From: Aspidapion aeneum
Lineage: Eukaryota > Arthropoda > Insecta > Coleoptera > Brentidae
Reading direction: 5' to 3'
NCBI GenBank assembly: GCA_963576565.1
Contig: OY755039.1
Span: 81,405,955 to 81,469,954 of the forward strand
Length of the DNA: 64,000 nucleotides
Part shown: positions 12,101 to 23,922 of the stretch, piece after piece
How positions within the stretch are numbered: position 1 is the stretch's first letter
Layout of the letters: every line of letters starts with the position of its first letter
Position numbers and translations under genes: made by a program
Notes under the pieces: generated by a model
Seen by the model: the letters and a program-made list of their open reading frames with translations, nothing else
What the model was told of the DNA's origin: nothing
Database searches by the model: none

Positions 12101-12863
12101 CTGGGATGGACGCTATGGAGCTGAAGCTCTGATTTCTCGACCTGAATTCAAAAGTATTACAATATTCAATGAAAACTTGGCTGCCGTAGAACTTGAGAAA
12201 ACTGAAATTTACTTGAACAAACCTATATACCTGGGCATGTGTATTTTGGACATTGCCAAAACAACCATATATGAATTTCATTATAACTATATGATACCTA
12301 CTTTTGCAAAAGACTGTTCAATAACATACACAGATACTGATAGTTTAGTATATGAGATAAGAAATTGTGATATATATGAAGCTATACGCCGTGACTGTTT
12401 AAAATTTTTTAATACCTCAGTTTATCCTGAAAATAATATATATGATATACCAAGGGTAAATAAGAAAGTTTTAGGTATGATGAAAGATGAGAACAACGGT
12501 AAAATCATGACACACTTTGTTGGGTTGAGAGCAAAGATGTATGCTTTTAAAGTTCTTGATTGTGAATCGAATAAAAACATTATAGAATTGAAAGATATGT
12601 CAGTCGAAAAAGTTATTAAAAAGGCAAAGGGTGTTAAAAAAGGTATCGTCAAATCAAAAATAATATTTGATGATTATGTTGACTGCCTAAACAATTTTAA
12701 AGAGAAAATGGTGTCACAAAATCTAATCAGATCAGAAAAACATAAGCTGTACTCGATAAAACAAAATAAAATTGGACTAAGTCCTTTTGATAATAAAAGA
12801 TCCATATCGACCGATTCATATGAAACTCTTCCTTGGGGGCACTATTGCGTTAAACACAAATAA
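9141..12863 (+). pseudogene. Protein-primed family B DNA polymerase, right copy (full length, frameshifted)
   Basis: About 1,240 codons run from the ATG at 9,141 to the TAA at 12,863. Domains in order (approximate residues) are: an N-terminal region; a C2HC finger at 370; exonuclease I YADIEC at 424; an HNH/endonuclease VII-like zinc module (CHVC...DHNH...H..CN) at 517-555; exonuclease II at 565; exonuclease III YLRSD at 715; IERGIRGG at 775, which sits where the YxGG motif of protein-primed enzymes lies; motif A (FDINNQYGYSM) at 812; motif B (KLMNNAVFGKTMEN) at 960; motif C (YTDTDS) at 1,062; and GLRAKMY at 1,128. A7 instead of A6 at 10,943-10,949 shifts the frame, with a stop at 10,956, and a 4-bp loss near 11,132 restores it. 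Only about 185 bp are therefore out of frame. All catalytic motifs survive. The family assignment is secure; autonomy is not. Confidence 0.9.
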
Positions 12864-14406
12864 AAAATCATTAGTATTAAGTTGTATCTATTTATATTTA
12901 GCAACAACTGTAATAGCTGTAAGAAAATAGGGTAAAATTAAGTTACATTATAATATGTTTCAGTTATACAAGGACTTTGTAAAAAACTATTTTTATGCTA
13001 TGATTAATAGTATATTGAATAAAATTAGAATAAGTCGGACTAGACTTTTTGTATTCATTAGTAAGATGATCAAGACTATAGGTAAAAGTTGCAAGTGATG
13101 TGGGAAATGTAAAAATAAAATATTTATTTTACTTGTTGGTAGTACTTGTTAGTAGTAGCATTAGGATGGTAATAGGAATGAATGTAATTAATATATAATA
13201 CTTTGTATAGCTAGGCTTATGCCTTTTGGTAACAGCATTAAGACAATAAGAGTAAAAACATCTCCTGTAAGATAAATATAAGAACAGTATTATACAAGTT
13301 TGTAATGTCATAATTTATAAGTTAATTCTGTAAAAAACTCTGTAAATGAATGTTACATATTTGTATAATAAAATGTTAAACAAGTTATTATGATTCCTTA
13401 TTTTTAAATATTATCCATAACAAAAAAACAAACAATAGGTACTTAAATACAAAGAAAAAAATACAGTTGGTTTTGATCAGGCTAAGCGCCATTGTAAAAG
13501 TAGCTAGGTTAAATAGTGCAACTCCTTATATAACCGTTTAAAGCAAATTAAAAAAGTATTAAGTATAACAAAGACAAAAAATTTCTGTTGACAAATATAA
13601 AAACTGATAAGATAAAAATAAAAATATTTAGAAGCGCAGATAGAGCATTTATAGATATATTTTAAAATTGAATGTGGGCCAGGGAATTAAAAAATAAAAT
13701 ATCTTAGACAAATGACAAGTGATGTCAGATCAACTATCATTAAAGCTAACGATCTTGCAAATGTTTAACATACATAAATATACGAATAGGACAACTATGT
13801 CACCCTGAAAAATACAACAGAAGAAATATTCAAGATTCATTTGAGAATCTATCTAAAAAAATAAATTAAATTAAAAAAAATTAACTCTACCATTTATAAG
13901 TCAGATGGTAAATGGGAGGGGCGATGCTCACAATCACTGCCGCAGAAGCAATATATGGTGACCGATTCAAAAAAAGACCACGTTTTCGTCTTATGGGGAT
14001 TTACATGGGAAAAGTGGCCCAGAACCCGCATAGCCTATCTACTTGTATTGTTTACGATCACGAACTTATTGAATTTTAATGAGCCTCGCTTAAAAACTAC
14101 CTTTCAGAGGCGTAGATGTAATTAATAGCATTAAATTAAAATATGCAAGAGCAATAATTGTAATTTTCCCAGTAATGCTTACAATAATGACCAATAAATT
14201 TAAAGCCACATTATTAATAAGAATTCAAAAATGTAATTAGGAATTCCCGTTGCTAGGGATTTAACTACCTGTGTCACTAATTAATGAAATTAGGATAAAA
14301 AGTTGGCTATATATAATACCAAATCAAGGCTTATAGTTTTTTTCTGGCTTTGCCTTGTGAGAGTAAGATAGTGCTTATAGTTTGTGTGCAAGTAAATCAA
14401 GATAAA
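12864..14406. other. AT-rich intergenic stretch
   Basis: No convincing gene is present. This is the 3' flank of the right polB copy and may include the element's unrecognised right end. A local GC-richer patch (about 13,910-14,040) does not encode anything I recognise. Confidence 0.5.
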
Positions 14407-15930
14407 ATGTCGAAACATCTGGACAATAAGTCTAAATAAATTATTGCAAATGTGATAAAAGTGTGTGACGAAGAAGCCAAACAAAAACAATTAAAGGAAT
14501 CCATTACTCTTTCAACATTTCAAGCAGCGATATATATACTGGCTATAAATTAGCAACTGTAGAGAGGATCAGAAAACAGGTCAAAGAAAACCCTTCAGTT
14601 TTTTCAGACCAAGAAAACGTCAAACGTTATCAGTTTCCAATAGTTTTGATGATGCAGATTTTCAAGTCATACGACAAATTATTTCAAGATTTTATACAGA
14701 GTATAAAGTTGTCCCAACTCTTAGGAAGCTTTTAATTAAGCTAAAAGAAGAAATGCATTTTCAATTTAGCAGAGAAACCCTTCGTCTTTTGATAAGAAGT
14801 CGGAGATTCTATTTCAAAAAATGCCAAAATAAGAGGAAAATTTCAATGGAAAGACCAAACATTTTGCATTTAAGATACAAATATATGAGAAAAATTAGGC
14901 AATATCGTGAACAAAAAATAATATTGTTTATTTAGACGAGTCTTGGGTCGACAATGATATAACATTTAAAAAATGTGTGTGCTTAAGACCACACGGCAGA
15001 AGTATAAACTTCAACAAGGCGAAATGAATAATACGAAATACAAGATTTTTTGCGTTGTATATTGTAATATACAAAGTAATAACATTTACATAATTATAAT
15101 TGGGTATAAATTACTCTGGTAAATTTTGCTCTGAGTGGTCTTCATCTGCATTATCATATCGCTCTGCTGACTGTTCCTCTCACAGTTAGTCGACTCGAGC
15201 CGACTTCACCCGAATGAGCGTTACATAGTCGAGCGTGACGGCTCAGTTCAATTCAGTACCCACAAAAAGTGTTAAACGCGCCTAAAGAAGTTTACACTTC
15301 AAAAATGCTGGTAGAGTAACGAAATAACTGGTGTTATAGCCAATATATCATCTACAGGTCGATTGATAGTTGTTCATGCTGGATCAAAAAACGGAATTGT
15401 AGAAAATGCCGAACTTGTTTTTAAAGCCGGTACAGCCACAGGAGCACAAATGCAATATGTGAATGGTTGACACTACAAAATATACAACACGATATCAGCG
15501 ATAGAAAAGTAGAGCTTTGGGAATTGGTCAGCTTACACAAACCTTCACCAGATGAAAAAAAATACAAAATTGATAAATTAATTGGATGACAGGCCACGTG
15601 ACCCTAATGAACACCATCATATATGTGTGAGCTGAATCCAATTGAACAGGCATGGGCATTTTTGAAAAATTTCATAAGAAGTAGAAACACAACCGGCGAA
15701 TTTACGATCAAGCGTTTACGGGAATTATTGTAAGAGGGTATAAAATCTATTGACTCCAACTTATGGAATAATTTTGTACGGCATGTGATTGATATTGAAA
15801 ATAAATATTGGGAAACTGACAGATATATGGAAGAAGTAGCAGAAAAATAATAATCAGGCTTGGGGAAGACTCTGATGATTCTGAAGACGATGATGATTCA
15901 GATTCAGAAACTGAAATTTCTTTTGAATAA
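14407..15930 (+). pseudogene. IS630/Tc1-mariner-like transposase remnant
   Basis: Fragments in several frames follow the order of a DDE_3-type transposase, which cuts and pastes DNA flanked by TA. After a start at 14,407 come a helical DNA-binding part, the RERLR-like helix region, VYLDESWVDN (about 14,930, the first catalytic Asp), RLIVVHAGSKNG (about 15,360) and LNPIEQAWAFLKN (about 15,630, the third catalytic Glu). The acidic C-terminus (DSDDSEDDDDSDSE) ends at the TAA of 15,928-15,930. There are early stop codons, frameshifts and about 320 bp of foreign DNA between 15,025 and 15,345. The segment that should hold the second catalytic Asp is missing. I did not find its terminal inverted repeats. 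Confidence 0.8.
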
Positions 15931-16412
15931 TATATTTTTTTAAATAAGTCACCTGACCTGACCGATAGTACAAAAAAAATCGGCTCTTTGTAGAGCCAAA
16001 ATTTTATTACATATGATTGACATTGTTGGATTTATGACACACAGGCGCTCGTGCTAATATTTGAAGCAAGCACCCGGCGTCTTTAAATTGAGTGATCCAT
16101 AACCAATTGATTTTAGAGAAAAATATTTCTTGAATTTTTTTTTCCGGTAAAAAAAATTACTATTTTTTTGTATTTAAAAAAAACTATATCTTTGTTAGTT
16201 TTTAAAATATAAAGCTAATTTCTTTACTTGAATAATTGTTGTTCTCTTGCAAATAAAAAATGTACACTGTTTCACGAACATCGAAACAGAGCTTTTTTTG
16301 GGTATATAGTGTGCGAATTTGGAGAAACGCTCGGACACGTCGATTTTGTTTGCGAGGGAGGCACTTTTTGGCTATCTTAAAATTTTTGTAGCACGAACTC
16401 CCTTCGAGGTGT
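15931..16412. other. AT-rich stretch without recognised gene
   Basis: This flanks the dead transposase and may contain its decayed 3' terminus. Nothing coding is visible. Confidence 0.4.
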
Positions 16413-16767
16413 ATACCTTACCCCTATATTTTGAATATAGGGAAAGTGGGTCTAGTGATACCTTCTTTGGAAGCTCTTTTGAAAATCTTTACAACTGTGT
16501 AAAAATTTTAAATCCATCGATTAGTTTTTGAGATATTTGCTTTCAAATTTTTAAATTTAACATGGAATGATTAAATAAAAATTAAATCCGAAAAATGTTA
16601 AATTTTATTTAAATTTTTATTTTATCAGTCCATGTTAAATTTGAAAGTTTGAAGGCAATTATTTCAAAAACTAATAGTTAGATTTTTGAAATTTTTAAGG
16701 ACATTCAAAGGGCCTTCAAAACAAGCTATCACAAGACCCACTTTCCCTATTCAAAATATTCCCTGTA
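16413..16767. mobile_element. Foldback MITE
   Basis: The two halves are inverted copies. The left arm reads ATTTTGAATATAGGGAAAG and TGGGTCTAGTGATACC, and the right arm contains the reverse complement (GGTATC-like, AGACCCACTTTCCCTATTCA). The fold centre is near 16,590. Arms are about 170 bp and imperfect. No target-site duplication could be defined. Confidence 0.6.
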
Positions 16768-17250
16768 TTAACAGAAAAATGTGTGACCTATTACCAACCG
16801 ATCTAGGGCAGTTTAAGAAAATCTTCCTCAACTATCCCAAGGGACACGATTTTTGACTACAAGCTACTCAACTATATACTGTAAAGCTCTCTTGCAGTTT
16901 TATTATTGATAAAAGTTTCTGTACCAAGATCCGCCGTTTTTCATTAACTAAGCTCTCCCAAAGTGCAGCCTTTATCTCAAAATCGAATCTGGAATATCCA
17001 AAGACACTGCTCTGGCTCAATGCCATCCATATTAATCTACAATATGTAGTAGCGATGATGACAGATCTTATGAGTTAGATTTTCTTCTTCTTTGTCATAA
17101 TGAGAAACTTAAGGAAGAACCTTTCTGGAAACCTGCTGCTTTGGCAAAGGAGCTGAGCTAATATCGCGAGAACTAAGTACACAGCTCCCCAACTTTTTTA
17201 TTGTTAGGACGTATTTAGATAATTTTTTATCTTGTACACCATTCAAACTT
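16768..17250. other. Stretch without recognised gene
   Basis: No gene or repeat recognised. The right end merges into the RTE-like remnant. Confidence 0.4.
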
Positions 17251-17669
17251 AAAATCGAGCTGCGGCTGGGGTAAGTCTTTCTCTCTTTGGACATAGGCCT
17301 CCCCCAATATCTTCCACTCAGCATGTTTCTTCAAATCGTCCGCCCATCTCATTTGGGGTCTTCCCCTACTTCTTTTATTTTTGCAAGGTCTCCAGGTTAC
17401 ATTACATTTGTTTTATCGTTCGTCTTTTTAACTCTCTTAACTTTTATTTCTTGGCTCTTTCTTTTATTTTCTTTTATCTATTTCTTATAGTTTAAATTAT
17501 TTCTGTGTATTCTATGGATGTTCTTTTTTTTTCTTTCTCCAGGTTCCGCCTTTTTTCCATCAGTTTCTTTATTTCTTCTGATATACAATTTTCTGTGTTT
17601 TTATCTTTTTTGCGATATCTTTTGCTACTTTGGTCATAGCTCTTCTCAGCGTATCATTTATTTCATCTA

Positions 17670-18321
17670 CAGTGTGTCCACGTAAGTTGGCGGCATATGG
17701 GAAACTTTTTTATTATTAGCTTTACGAAAAAAAGTTATTCTTCATAAAAAGTTCTGCATGGTCCAAAACCTAAAATGCAACCATCAGATGTTAAATTTTT
17801 TTAGTCATATTACGAGGTTTGTCAAAAAATATGATTTTTGCTCTAGAGTAAAGTACCTTTCTTTTTGACAATATCGAAAATTGTTATAAAGAAAAGATGT
17901 TTAGAATTAAAAATAGCTTTCAAATATTCAACATTGTTTATTTACATTAAAAAAATATTTTTTTCTACATTTTCTCTGCGATTACGTTGGAAATTTAAGT
18001 TTGCACATTAATGCATAATTAATCTAGGATGCAAATAATAATAATGTAAATAAACAATGTTGAATATTTGAAAGCTTTTTTTAATTCTAAATATCTTTTC
18101 TTTATAATAATTTTCGATATTGTCAAAAAGAAAGGTACTTTACTCTAGAGCAAAAATCACATTTTTTGACAAACCTCGTAATATGACTGAAAAAATTTAA
18201 CATCTGATGGTTGCATTTTAGGTTTTGGACCATGCAGAACTTTTTATGAAGAATAACTTTTTTTCGTAAAGCTGATAATAAAAAAGTTTCCCATATGCCG
18301 CCAACTTACGTGGACACACTG
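17670..18321. mobile_element. Mariner-type foldback MITE with TA duplication
   Basis: The termini CAGTGTGTCCACGTAAG and its inverse (TTACGTGGACACACTG) are flanked by TA on each side (17,668-17,669 and 18,322-18,323). The inverted arms are about 300 bp each around a ~60-bp centre. TA flanks and CAGTG.. ends fit a non-autonomous Tc1/mariner element. It sits inside the RTE-like remnant, so it is younger than that insertion. Confidence 0.85.
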
Positions 18322-18813
18322 TATATTTTCATTTTCGCATCTTACGTTATGGATTAGCTGTTCCTTTAGCCATTGTATAAAACTTTATTTTGTGTAAGTT
18401 TATTAAGGTCAAGTTGTTCATTGTTATTATTAATTTTTCTTTTCATTTCGAAATTGCTATAAAAGCAGATTTTTGTTTGTTGTAAAGCTCTTTAGAACTG
18501 TTACATCTCTAACGATATTTTTCTCAGTAGTCAGTATGTAACGAATTTCGTTTTTCGTTATTTCATTAGGGCTGGGCAATGTCTACTTTCGTTGCGGTTT
18601 CTTTCTAGAGAACGAATTCATGGCACAAAGGATTTTTTCGTATAGATAATTTATTAAAGTTGTGCCCCTGTGATTCCATTCGCCGTATCCAAAATCCCCT
18701 ATTTTAGTTTCTTTTACGTTCATTTTCTTACCTTTATTTGGCATTACTATTGTAAGGTGAATTTTGTGTTCTTTCATAGCTTTGGAGATGTCTGCCGTAA
18801 TCGTATATCTGAG

Positions 18814-19252
18814 GGGTCGCGGTTCGTTTGTAGAAAACACGTTTATCGAAAACATCTTTATCGAAGACATTTTGATCGAAAATCTTAATTTCGAATTACA
18901 TTTTGATCGAATGACATTTTGATCGAAAATCTTAATTTCGAATGACATTTTGATCGAAAATCTTAATTTCTATCTACATTGACACGGTTCGGTTACGTTG
19001 GTGATCGATTGACAACGGTTAGGTTTCACATTCTCTAGGATCCCGGGAAAGAGGTCAGGAGAGTATGTTTTAAAAATATATATGTATGTTAGAAATGTTT
19101 TCGATTAAAAAGTCATTCGAAAAAGTTGTATTCGATAAAAAAGTTTTCGATCAAAATGTCATTCGATCAAAATGTCATTCGAAATTAAGATTTTCGATCA
19201 AAATGTCTTCGATAAAGATGTTTTCGTTTTTTCGACAAACGAACCGCGACCC
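18814..19252. mobile_element. MITE with 8-bp target duplication and GATCGAAA subrepeats
   Basis: The ends GGGTCGCGGTTCGTTTGT and its inverse are flanked by a perfect 8-bp direct repeat, TATCTGAG (18,806-18,813 and 19,253-19,260). Both arms contain many copies of ATTTTGATCGAA or the related TTCGATAAA. An 8-bp duplication fits hAT or Merlin-like elements; the termini alone do not decide. It interrupts the endonuclease part of the RTE-like remnant. Confidence 0.85.
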
Positions 19253-19439
19253 TATCTGAGATTTCTTGATAGTATGTTTAATGTTTTCCATGAGAATAAT
19301 AAAGCAGATGTCAAGTATTTGCCTACGTTTTTTTAAAGTTGTCAGGCCAAGCCAAACTCAAACATGATAGTAATTTAAATCCAGACTATTGAACCTGTTG
19401 TTGAATAAATTATATTTATAAAAACAATATTTAAAGAAT

Positions 19440-21400
19440 TTGTTTTGTACACTTTCCAAACGAGCAATGTGTACTTCTATATAAGGAATCCACACTGTTG
19501 AGCAATATTCAAGAACTGATCTAACAATGTTTTTAAACTATTCAGTGTGAAATCTTTACAGTTCCTTACTATAAAACCCAATATTTTAAATGATTTAGAG
19601 ACTACATTGTCAATATGTTCGTTAAAAGTTAATTGCTCATCAAAAAGAACTCCCAAATTTTTCACTGTGGCTTTGTACATAAATTGTACTCCGTTGATTG
19701 AGTATGAGAAGTTGACTTTTCTGTTGCCTCTAAAAAAGCAGATATAATTACATTTTGAAGCATTAAGGGTTAAACCTATTTCTGTGCACCAGTTGATGAG
19801 TTGTTGAAGATTACGCTGCAGATCCAACGCATCATCTTCACAAATTATTACCTTGTATAATTTAAAATCATCGGCGAAACCTAACAACATATCTGCAACT
19901 CTTTTAAAAAGTTCATCAATGAATATATTAAAAAGCAACGGAGCACAATGTGAGCCCTGTGGCACTCCTGACGGTACCCCAAACTTCTCTGAAATAAATG
20001 TGCCAACTCTTACTGACTGTTGTCTTAGTGTTTAAAAGCTCGCAAACCACTTTATCAAGTCTCCATCAAAACCAAAGGCCTCCATTCTGGCCAGCAAGAC
20101 ACCATAGTTGACACGATTAAACGCTTTTGAGAAGTCTGTATATACTGCATCAACCTGATGTCCAGCTTCTAATTGATTTGTCAAGACCATCCATAAACCC
20201 ATGCTGATTAGGTGATAAAAGACTTTTACATTCTGATATTTGGTCATATACTAAACTATCAAACAGCTTTGGTATAGCCGAGACACCGCAAATGATGTGA
20301 TATTTCTCAACATTTTCCATATCCCCAATATTTCCAAACGTTCGGGAATTTACTCTCTTTTAAAGTTTGGTTGAACAAAAGAAAAAGGATATAAGTCACA
20401 ATGTAACAGCACTAAGCACAAAGTTGGGAATACCGTCAGGACCACTATTTAATTTGGCTGGAATTGAGTTAATCTTGCTAAAGATTTCCGTTTGACTTAG
20501 AAATTTAACCGACATGTGACTTGATGTATTTATGCGACTGATGTTTGGAACGTTAATGAGAGAGCTGGAATATACACTACAGTTTTCTAAAGTATTTTGC
20601 AAATAAATCTGCTACATCTTTTTTCGAATTGGCCGTGAGATCACCATAATACATATCTGAAGGAAGTTCCTTATTAGATCTCACCTCAGACAGATGTTTC
20701 CAGAACAGCTTAGGATCTTGTGAGAATTTTGATTCAATGTTCTTGATATGCTGAACATAACAATCCTCAGAAAGTTTTTCTACATCGTTGTCGTAAGTTA
20801 CAAAAATTAATGTAGTCCTGTTTATTGTTAGAATCTAGAAACTTTTTGTGAGCAATTTTTTTTGAACTATGAAAGATCTCAGTTCCGGTGAAAATTAAGG
20901 AGGAAAATTTGATAATCTTACAGACTTTTTCGGAATGAACCTACCTAAACCTATGTTCATTAAATTATACAATACATCAATAGAATTATCAATATCAGTA
21001 TCTGCAAAAGCCAAGTTCAAGTTTACTGATCTCAGAAAGTCATTAAGTCCAATATAGTCCATTATGATAGTCAATAAATTCCACATGATTGGGTTCCTTG
21101 GCTACATCATCCACTATCAGATCAAAACCATATGCTTGATGATGTTGTTTCACTGGTAGAAGAGGGTCTTTTCCTCTTTGATATCAAGTTTATCTAATTG
21201 AGCAAAAATAAGATCCAGAAAGTCTCCTCTGCTGTTTGGAGTTAATATGTGTTGATAAAAATGTAAATTTTTCCCCAAGTAACTGAGCTTTTACACTGTT
21301 AGGAGAGACCTTACTGCAACCGAACCTCTTTTCTTTCGCCCTATGGTTCTCTATTAGAAACTCTGATTTCTCCATAAAATATCTGTCAATTTATGGGCAA
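19440..21400 (-). pseudogene. CR1/Jockey-group LINE reverse transcriptase remnant
   Basis: On the minus strand the pieces appear in order. First comes the region between endonuclease and reverse transcriptase (DYIGLNDFLRSVNLN..., about 21,090-20,890). Then come NSGPDGIPNFVLSA (about 20,440), VYTDFSKAFNRV (motif A, about 20,110), GVPQGSHCAPLLFNIF (about 19,960), GFADDFKLY (catalytic ADD, about 19,870) and the thumb/connection part ending near 19,477. At least one in-frame TAA (about 20,034) and several frameshifts break it. It encodes the polymerase that copies LINE RNA into the genome. The exact clade is uncertain. Confidence 0.75.
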
Positions 21401-21764
21401 AGCGACCTTCAAACATATACGACGGCTTTAATTAAAAATAAATTTCACTTAAAAGACGTTAAATGGCGGCGTTAGAAGTCGCCTATATCTGCGGGACCAG
21501 GTTGGCTTGGCGAAGCTATGGGGCCTAATTGTTATTAACTCGTGGCTTATGGAACTTACGGACTTGGCAAAGTATTATACAAACCATAAACGCCCGGATA
21601 ATTTAGAAACTAACGGCCACTTGCCACAAGTTTTATTTATAGTCCACAGTATGTTGGGGAGGGTGGGGTGAGTTTGGGCACTTTTAATTTTTTTTTAAAT
21701 ATTTATTTAAACCGAGGGGGAATTCGCTACCTCAAAAACGTACAGTGATTTCTATTTTTAAAGG
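21401..21764. other. Stretch without recognised gene
   Basis: Mixed composition with no frame or repeat I recognise. Confidence 0.4.
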
Positions 21765-21905
21765 TATTCCCAATGATTACCAGTGATTCCCATGTGATTA
21801 CAGTGATTCCCAGAGATTCCCAGGTGATTTTCAGCGATTCCCAGGTGATTTCCAGTGATTCCCAACGATTCCCAGGTGATTTCCATGTGATTCCTATATG
21901 ATTCC
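21765..21905. repeat. 10-11-bp minisatellite
   Basis: Repeats of CCCAGGTGATT and TCCAGTGATT alternate for about 140 bp. It directly precedes the hAT-like element at 21,931. Confidence 0.8.
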
Positions 21906-21930
21906 TAGAAAAATGTATAGTAGTTACTAC

Positions 21931-22747
21931 CAGTGGCGGCGCGTGGTAACAAGCTTTGGGGGTGCACACAAAAAAAAATAATTGCGGTCAAGGCATAAAT
22001 TTTTTTGAGTGCCACGCTAACTTTTTGGGCCATTGAGTGGGTCGTCATAATTTAGAGCAAATAATTAAAAAATTAGATATTTAGTTAGATATTAGTTATT
22101 GTAATTATAAATAAATAATAAATGTGTCATACCTAGTTAACATATATTTTCTCTTCTAATGGCAAACATGAAAATTTAATTGCCTTTAAATATTGCACGC
22201 TAATGCTATCAGAATTAGAAACTTTCGCCATTGTCGTAAATACCAAATCGTGGAAATCAAAACAAACCACCAGCGCCCGACCGATAATAGGAAGTTGTCT
22301 AAGCGCGCACTACTGAAAGTGCGCGTGAACTGCTCAAAAATGCAACGCGAACCGTGGTCGCGGAAGGCATCACGGGGGTGCGGGCGGCATCGAGGCTAGT
22401 TTTTGTATAAGCGCGGTGCCGAAGGAAGGTTCAGATTCTATGTACTGTAAAATTCTATTGGGACATGTCGTCCTCTCTTTCTATATTTCGTAATTAGCAT
22501 GCGACATAACATCCACGGTACATAGAATTTGGTTCCAGTAAATTGCCGTAAAGAATTAGATTCGGTGCTTGGTTTGAACACGAATACAAACACATACATA
22601 CCGGATCTTAATTTCTAGATAATATTCCAGTCTTTAGTGAATTCCTTTTGGGGTAATTATTAATTAAATTAAGGAATGATCAAAGTTTAATATTATTTTA
22701 AGTATAATTTGGGAGTGCACGTGCACATGTGCACTTATTGAGAAACC
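21931..22747. mobile_element. hAT-like non-autonomous element (family copy 1)
   Basis: It starts CAGTGGCGGCGCGTGG and shares both ends with the copy at 25,744-26,138. Flanking 8-mers GTTACTAC (21,923-21,930) and GTTACCAC (22,748-22,755) differ by one base, as expected for an old 8-bp duplication. The outermost right end has lost the GCCACTG tip. An extra GC-rich insert (about 22,260-22,400) is absent from the other copy. It has no transposase. Confidence 0.7.
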
Positions 22748-23616
22748 GTTACCACCCGCGAATTTTTCCCCTCCATTTAAACATAATCAGTGGCGGTCCA
22801 TGAGCTGTAAAACTGGGGGGCGCATGTGGCTTAAGTGTGCGGGTTCTGGATTTTTTAATTTTATCAACATACAGAAATACCACAATGTGTTGAAAAAACT
22901 CATATGAAAATCAACATAGGATTTGCCTGCTTAGATTGTTGGTGGGGTGTTGAGTAATTTACTCAGGAGAGATTTAAAATGGACTGTATAAATGGTTTTT
23001 GTTCTACTCACTGTTCGTTGCTGGGTTGTGGGGTCGATGGGCGGCCGCCTTTATCCTGGCTTCAGCAGTTCTGTTGAGGGGTTTCCATTACAGAGGTTTT
23101 AAGGAAGGGAGGACGAGGGAAAACACTCGCGAAAATTCGTAAATCTAATTTACTTAAAATTATTTAACTAAAAAGTGCTTCGCTTGATTGCACACCGTGT
23201 GATTGAATAGGGATTTGAAACGATATATCCCGTTGAAATACTAATTCACACTGATTTTTCATTATATTTTTCTAAAAGCTACAGCCTAAGGTGGACAAAT
23301 CCCAATTCTACACAGTGAGCCAAAAAATGTCTTATCCAACAAAAAGAAAAAATAAAATAACTAAATCCTAACATCCACACGAAATGAATGTACTGAGGAC
23401 CGAACATTGTTTTTAATTTTCCTTTTTACTTTTGTAATGTTCAAAATTGTCTTATCATATTAGGGACATTTTGGGTCGCGTATTTTACACTTTGCTACCG
23501 TTATTCTTATTACTGAGTCTGCGGATTAGCAACTTTTCACTCCATTTTTGTTATGTAACGACGCCAGGTACTTTAAGGTTGCCGTTTTTGTTTAGGGTTA
23601 GTTTTCTATTGTTTTT
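22748..23616. other. Stretch with a lone CAGTGGCGG terminus
   Basis: At about 22,789 there is another CAGTGGCGG-type transposon end followed by a G-run, but I could not find its partner. Nothing else coding is seen. Confidence 0.4.
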
Positions 23617-23921
23617 AGCTCACACATATACTATACTATAGTAGTGTGAGCTATGGTGATCCTAATTTTTTCGAGAAAAAAAAAGTTGCTCCGATTTCAA
23701 AAATTTTTATATATCTTTGCGTTTCAGATGATTTTGAAACTTTTTTGTTGCGCCGTCTGTCTGTCTGAAGTCAAAACATGGCTTGTGTGGTATCAAACAA
23801 AAGGTAATTTAGTCTGGAGTTGAATAAAATATATTTTAGTTTTTAGTTATATTAGCTCACACGTACACTATAACTATAGTACCTAGTGTGAGCTTAGGGG
23901 CCCATATATTGGCAGAGTATT
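23617..23921 (+). mobile_element. Short repeat bounded by AGCTCACAC hairpins, copy 1 (internally deleted)
   Basis: It begins with the hairpin AGCTCACAC...GTGTGAGCT and ends with a second AGCTCACAC...GTGTGAGCT hairpin plus GGGGCCCATATATTGGCAGAG. The middle is deleted compared with the copy that follows directly in tandem. Confidence 0.7.
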
Positions 23922-23922
23922 A

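Larger units (their letters stand above)
17250..19330 (-). pseudogene. RTE-like LINE remnant with two nested MITEs
   Basis: Read on the minus strand, the 5' part (19,330-19,253 and 18,813-18,324) encodes the end of an AP-type endonuclease (KIGDFGYGEWNHRG, CAMNSF.RKKPQRK, then NEIRYILT and IVRDVTV). The 3' part (17,667-17,260) encodes the linker TLRRAMTKVAKDIAKK and, after a deletion of most of the reverse transcriptase, the typical C-terminus GRPQMRWADDLKKH...EWKILGEAYVQRE. Two DNA transposons interrupt it at 17,670-18,321 and 18,814-19,252. There are several stops and frameshifts. The same C-terminal signature occurs at 37,994-38,058 and 42,093-42,988. Confidence 0.75.

Noticed and set aside
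22193..22399. A 68-codon Arg-rich frame in a GC-richer patch.
   Set aside because: It lies inside a hAT-like non-autonomous element, has no recognisable domain and is absent from the sister copy.
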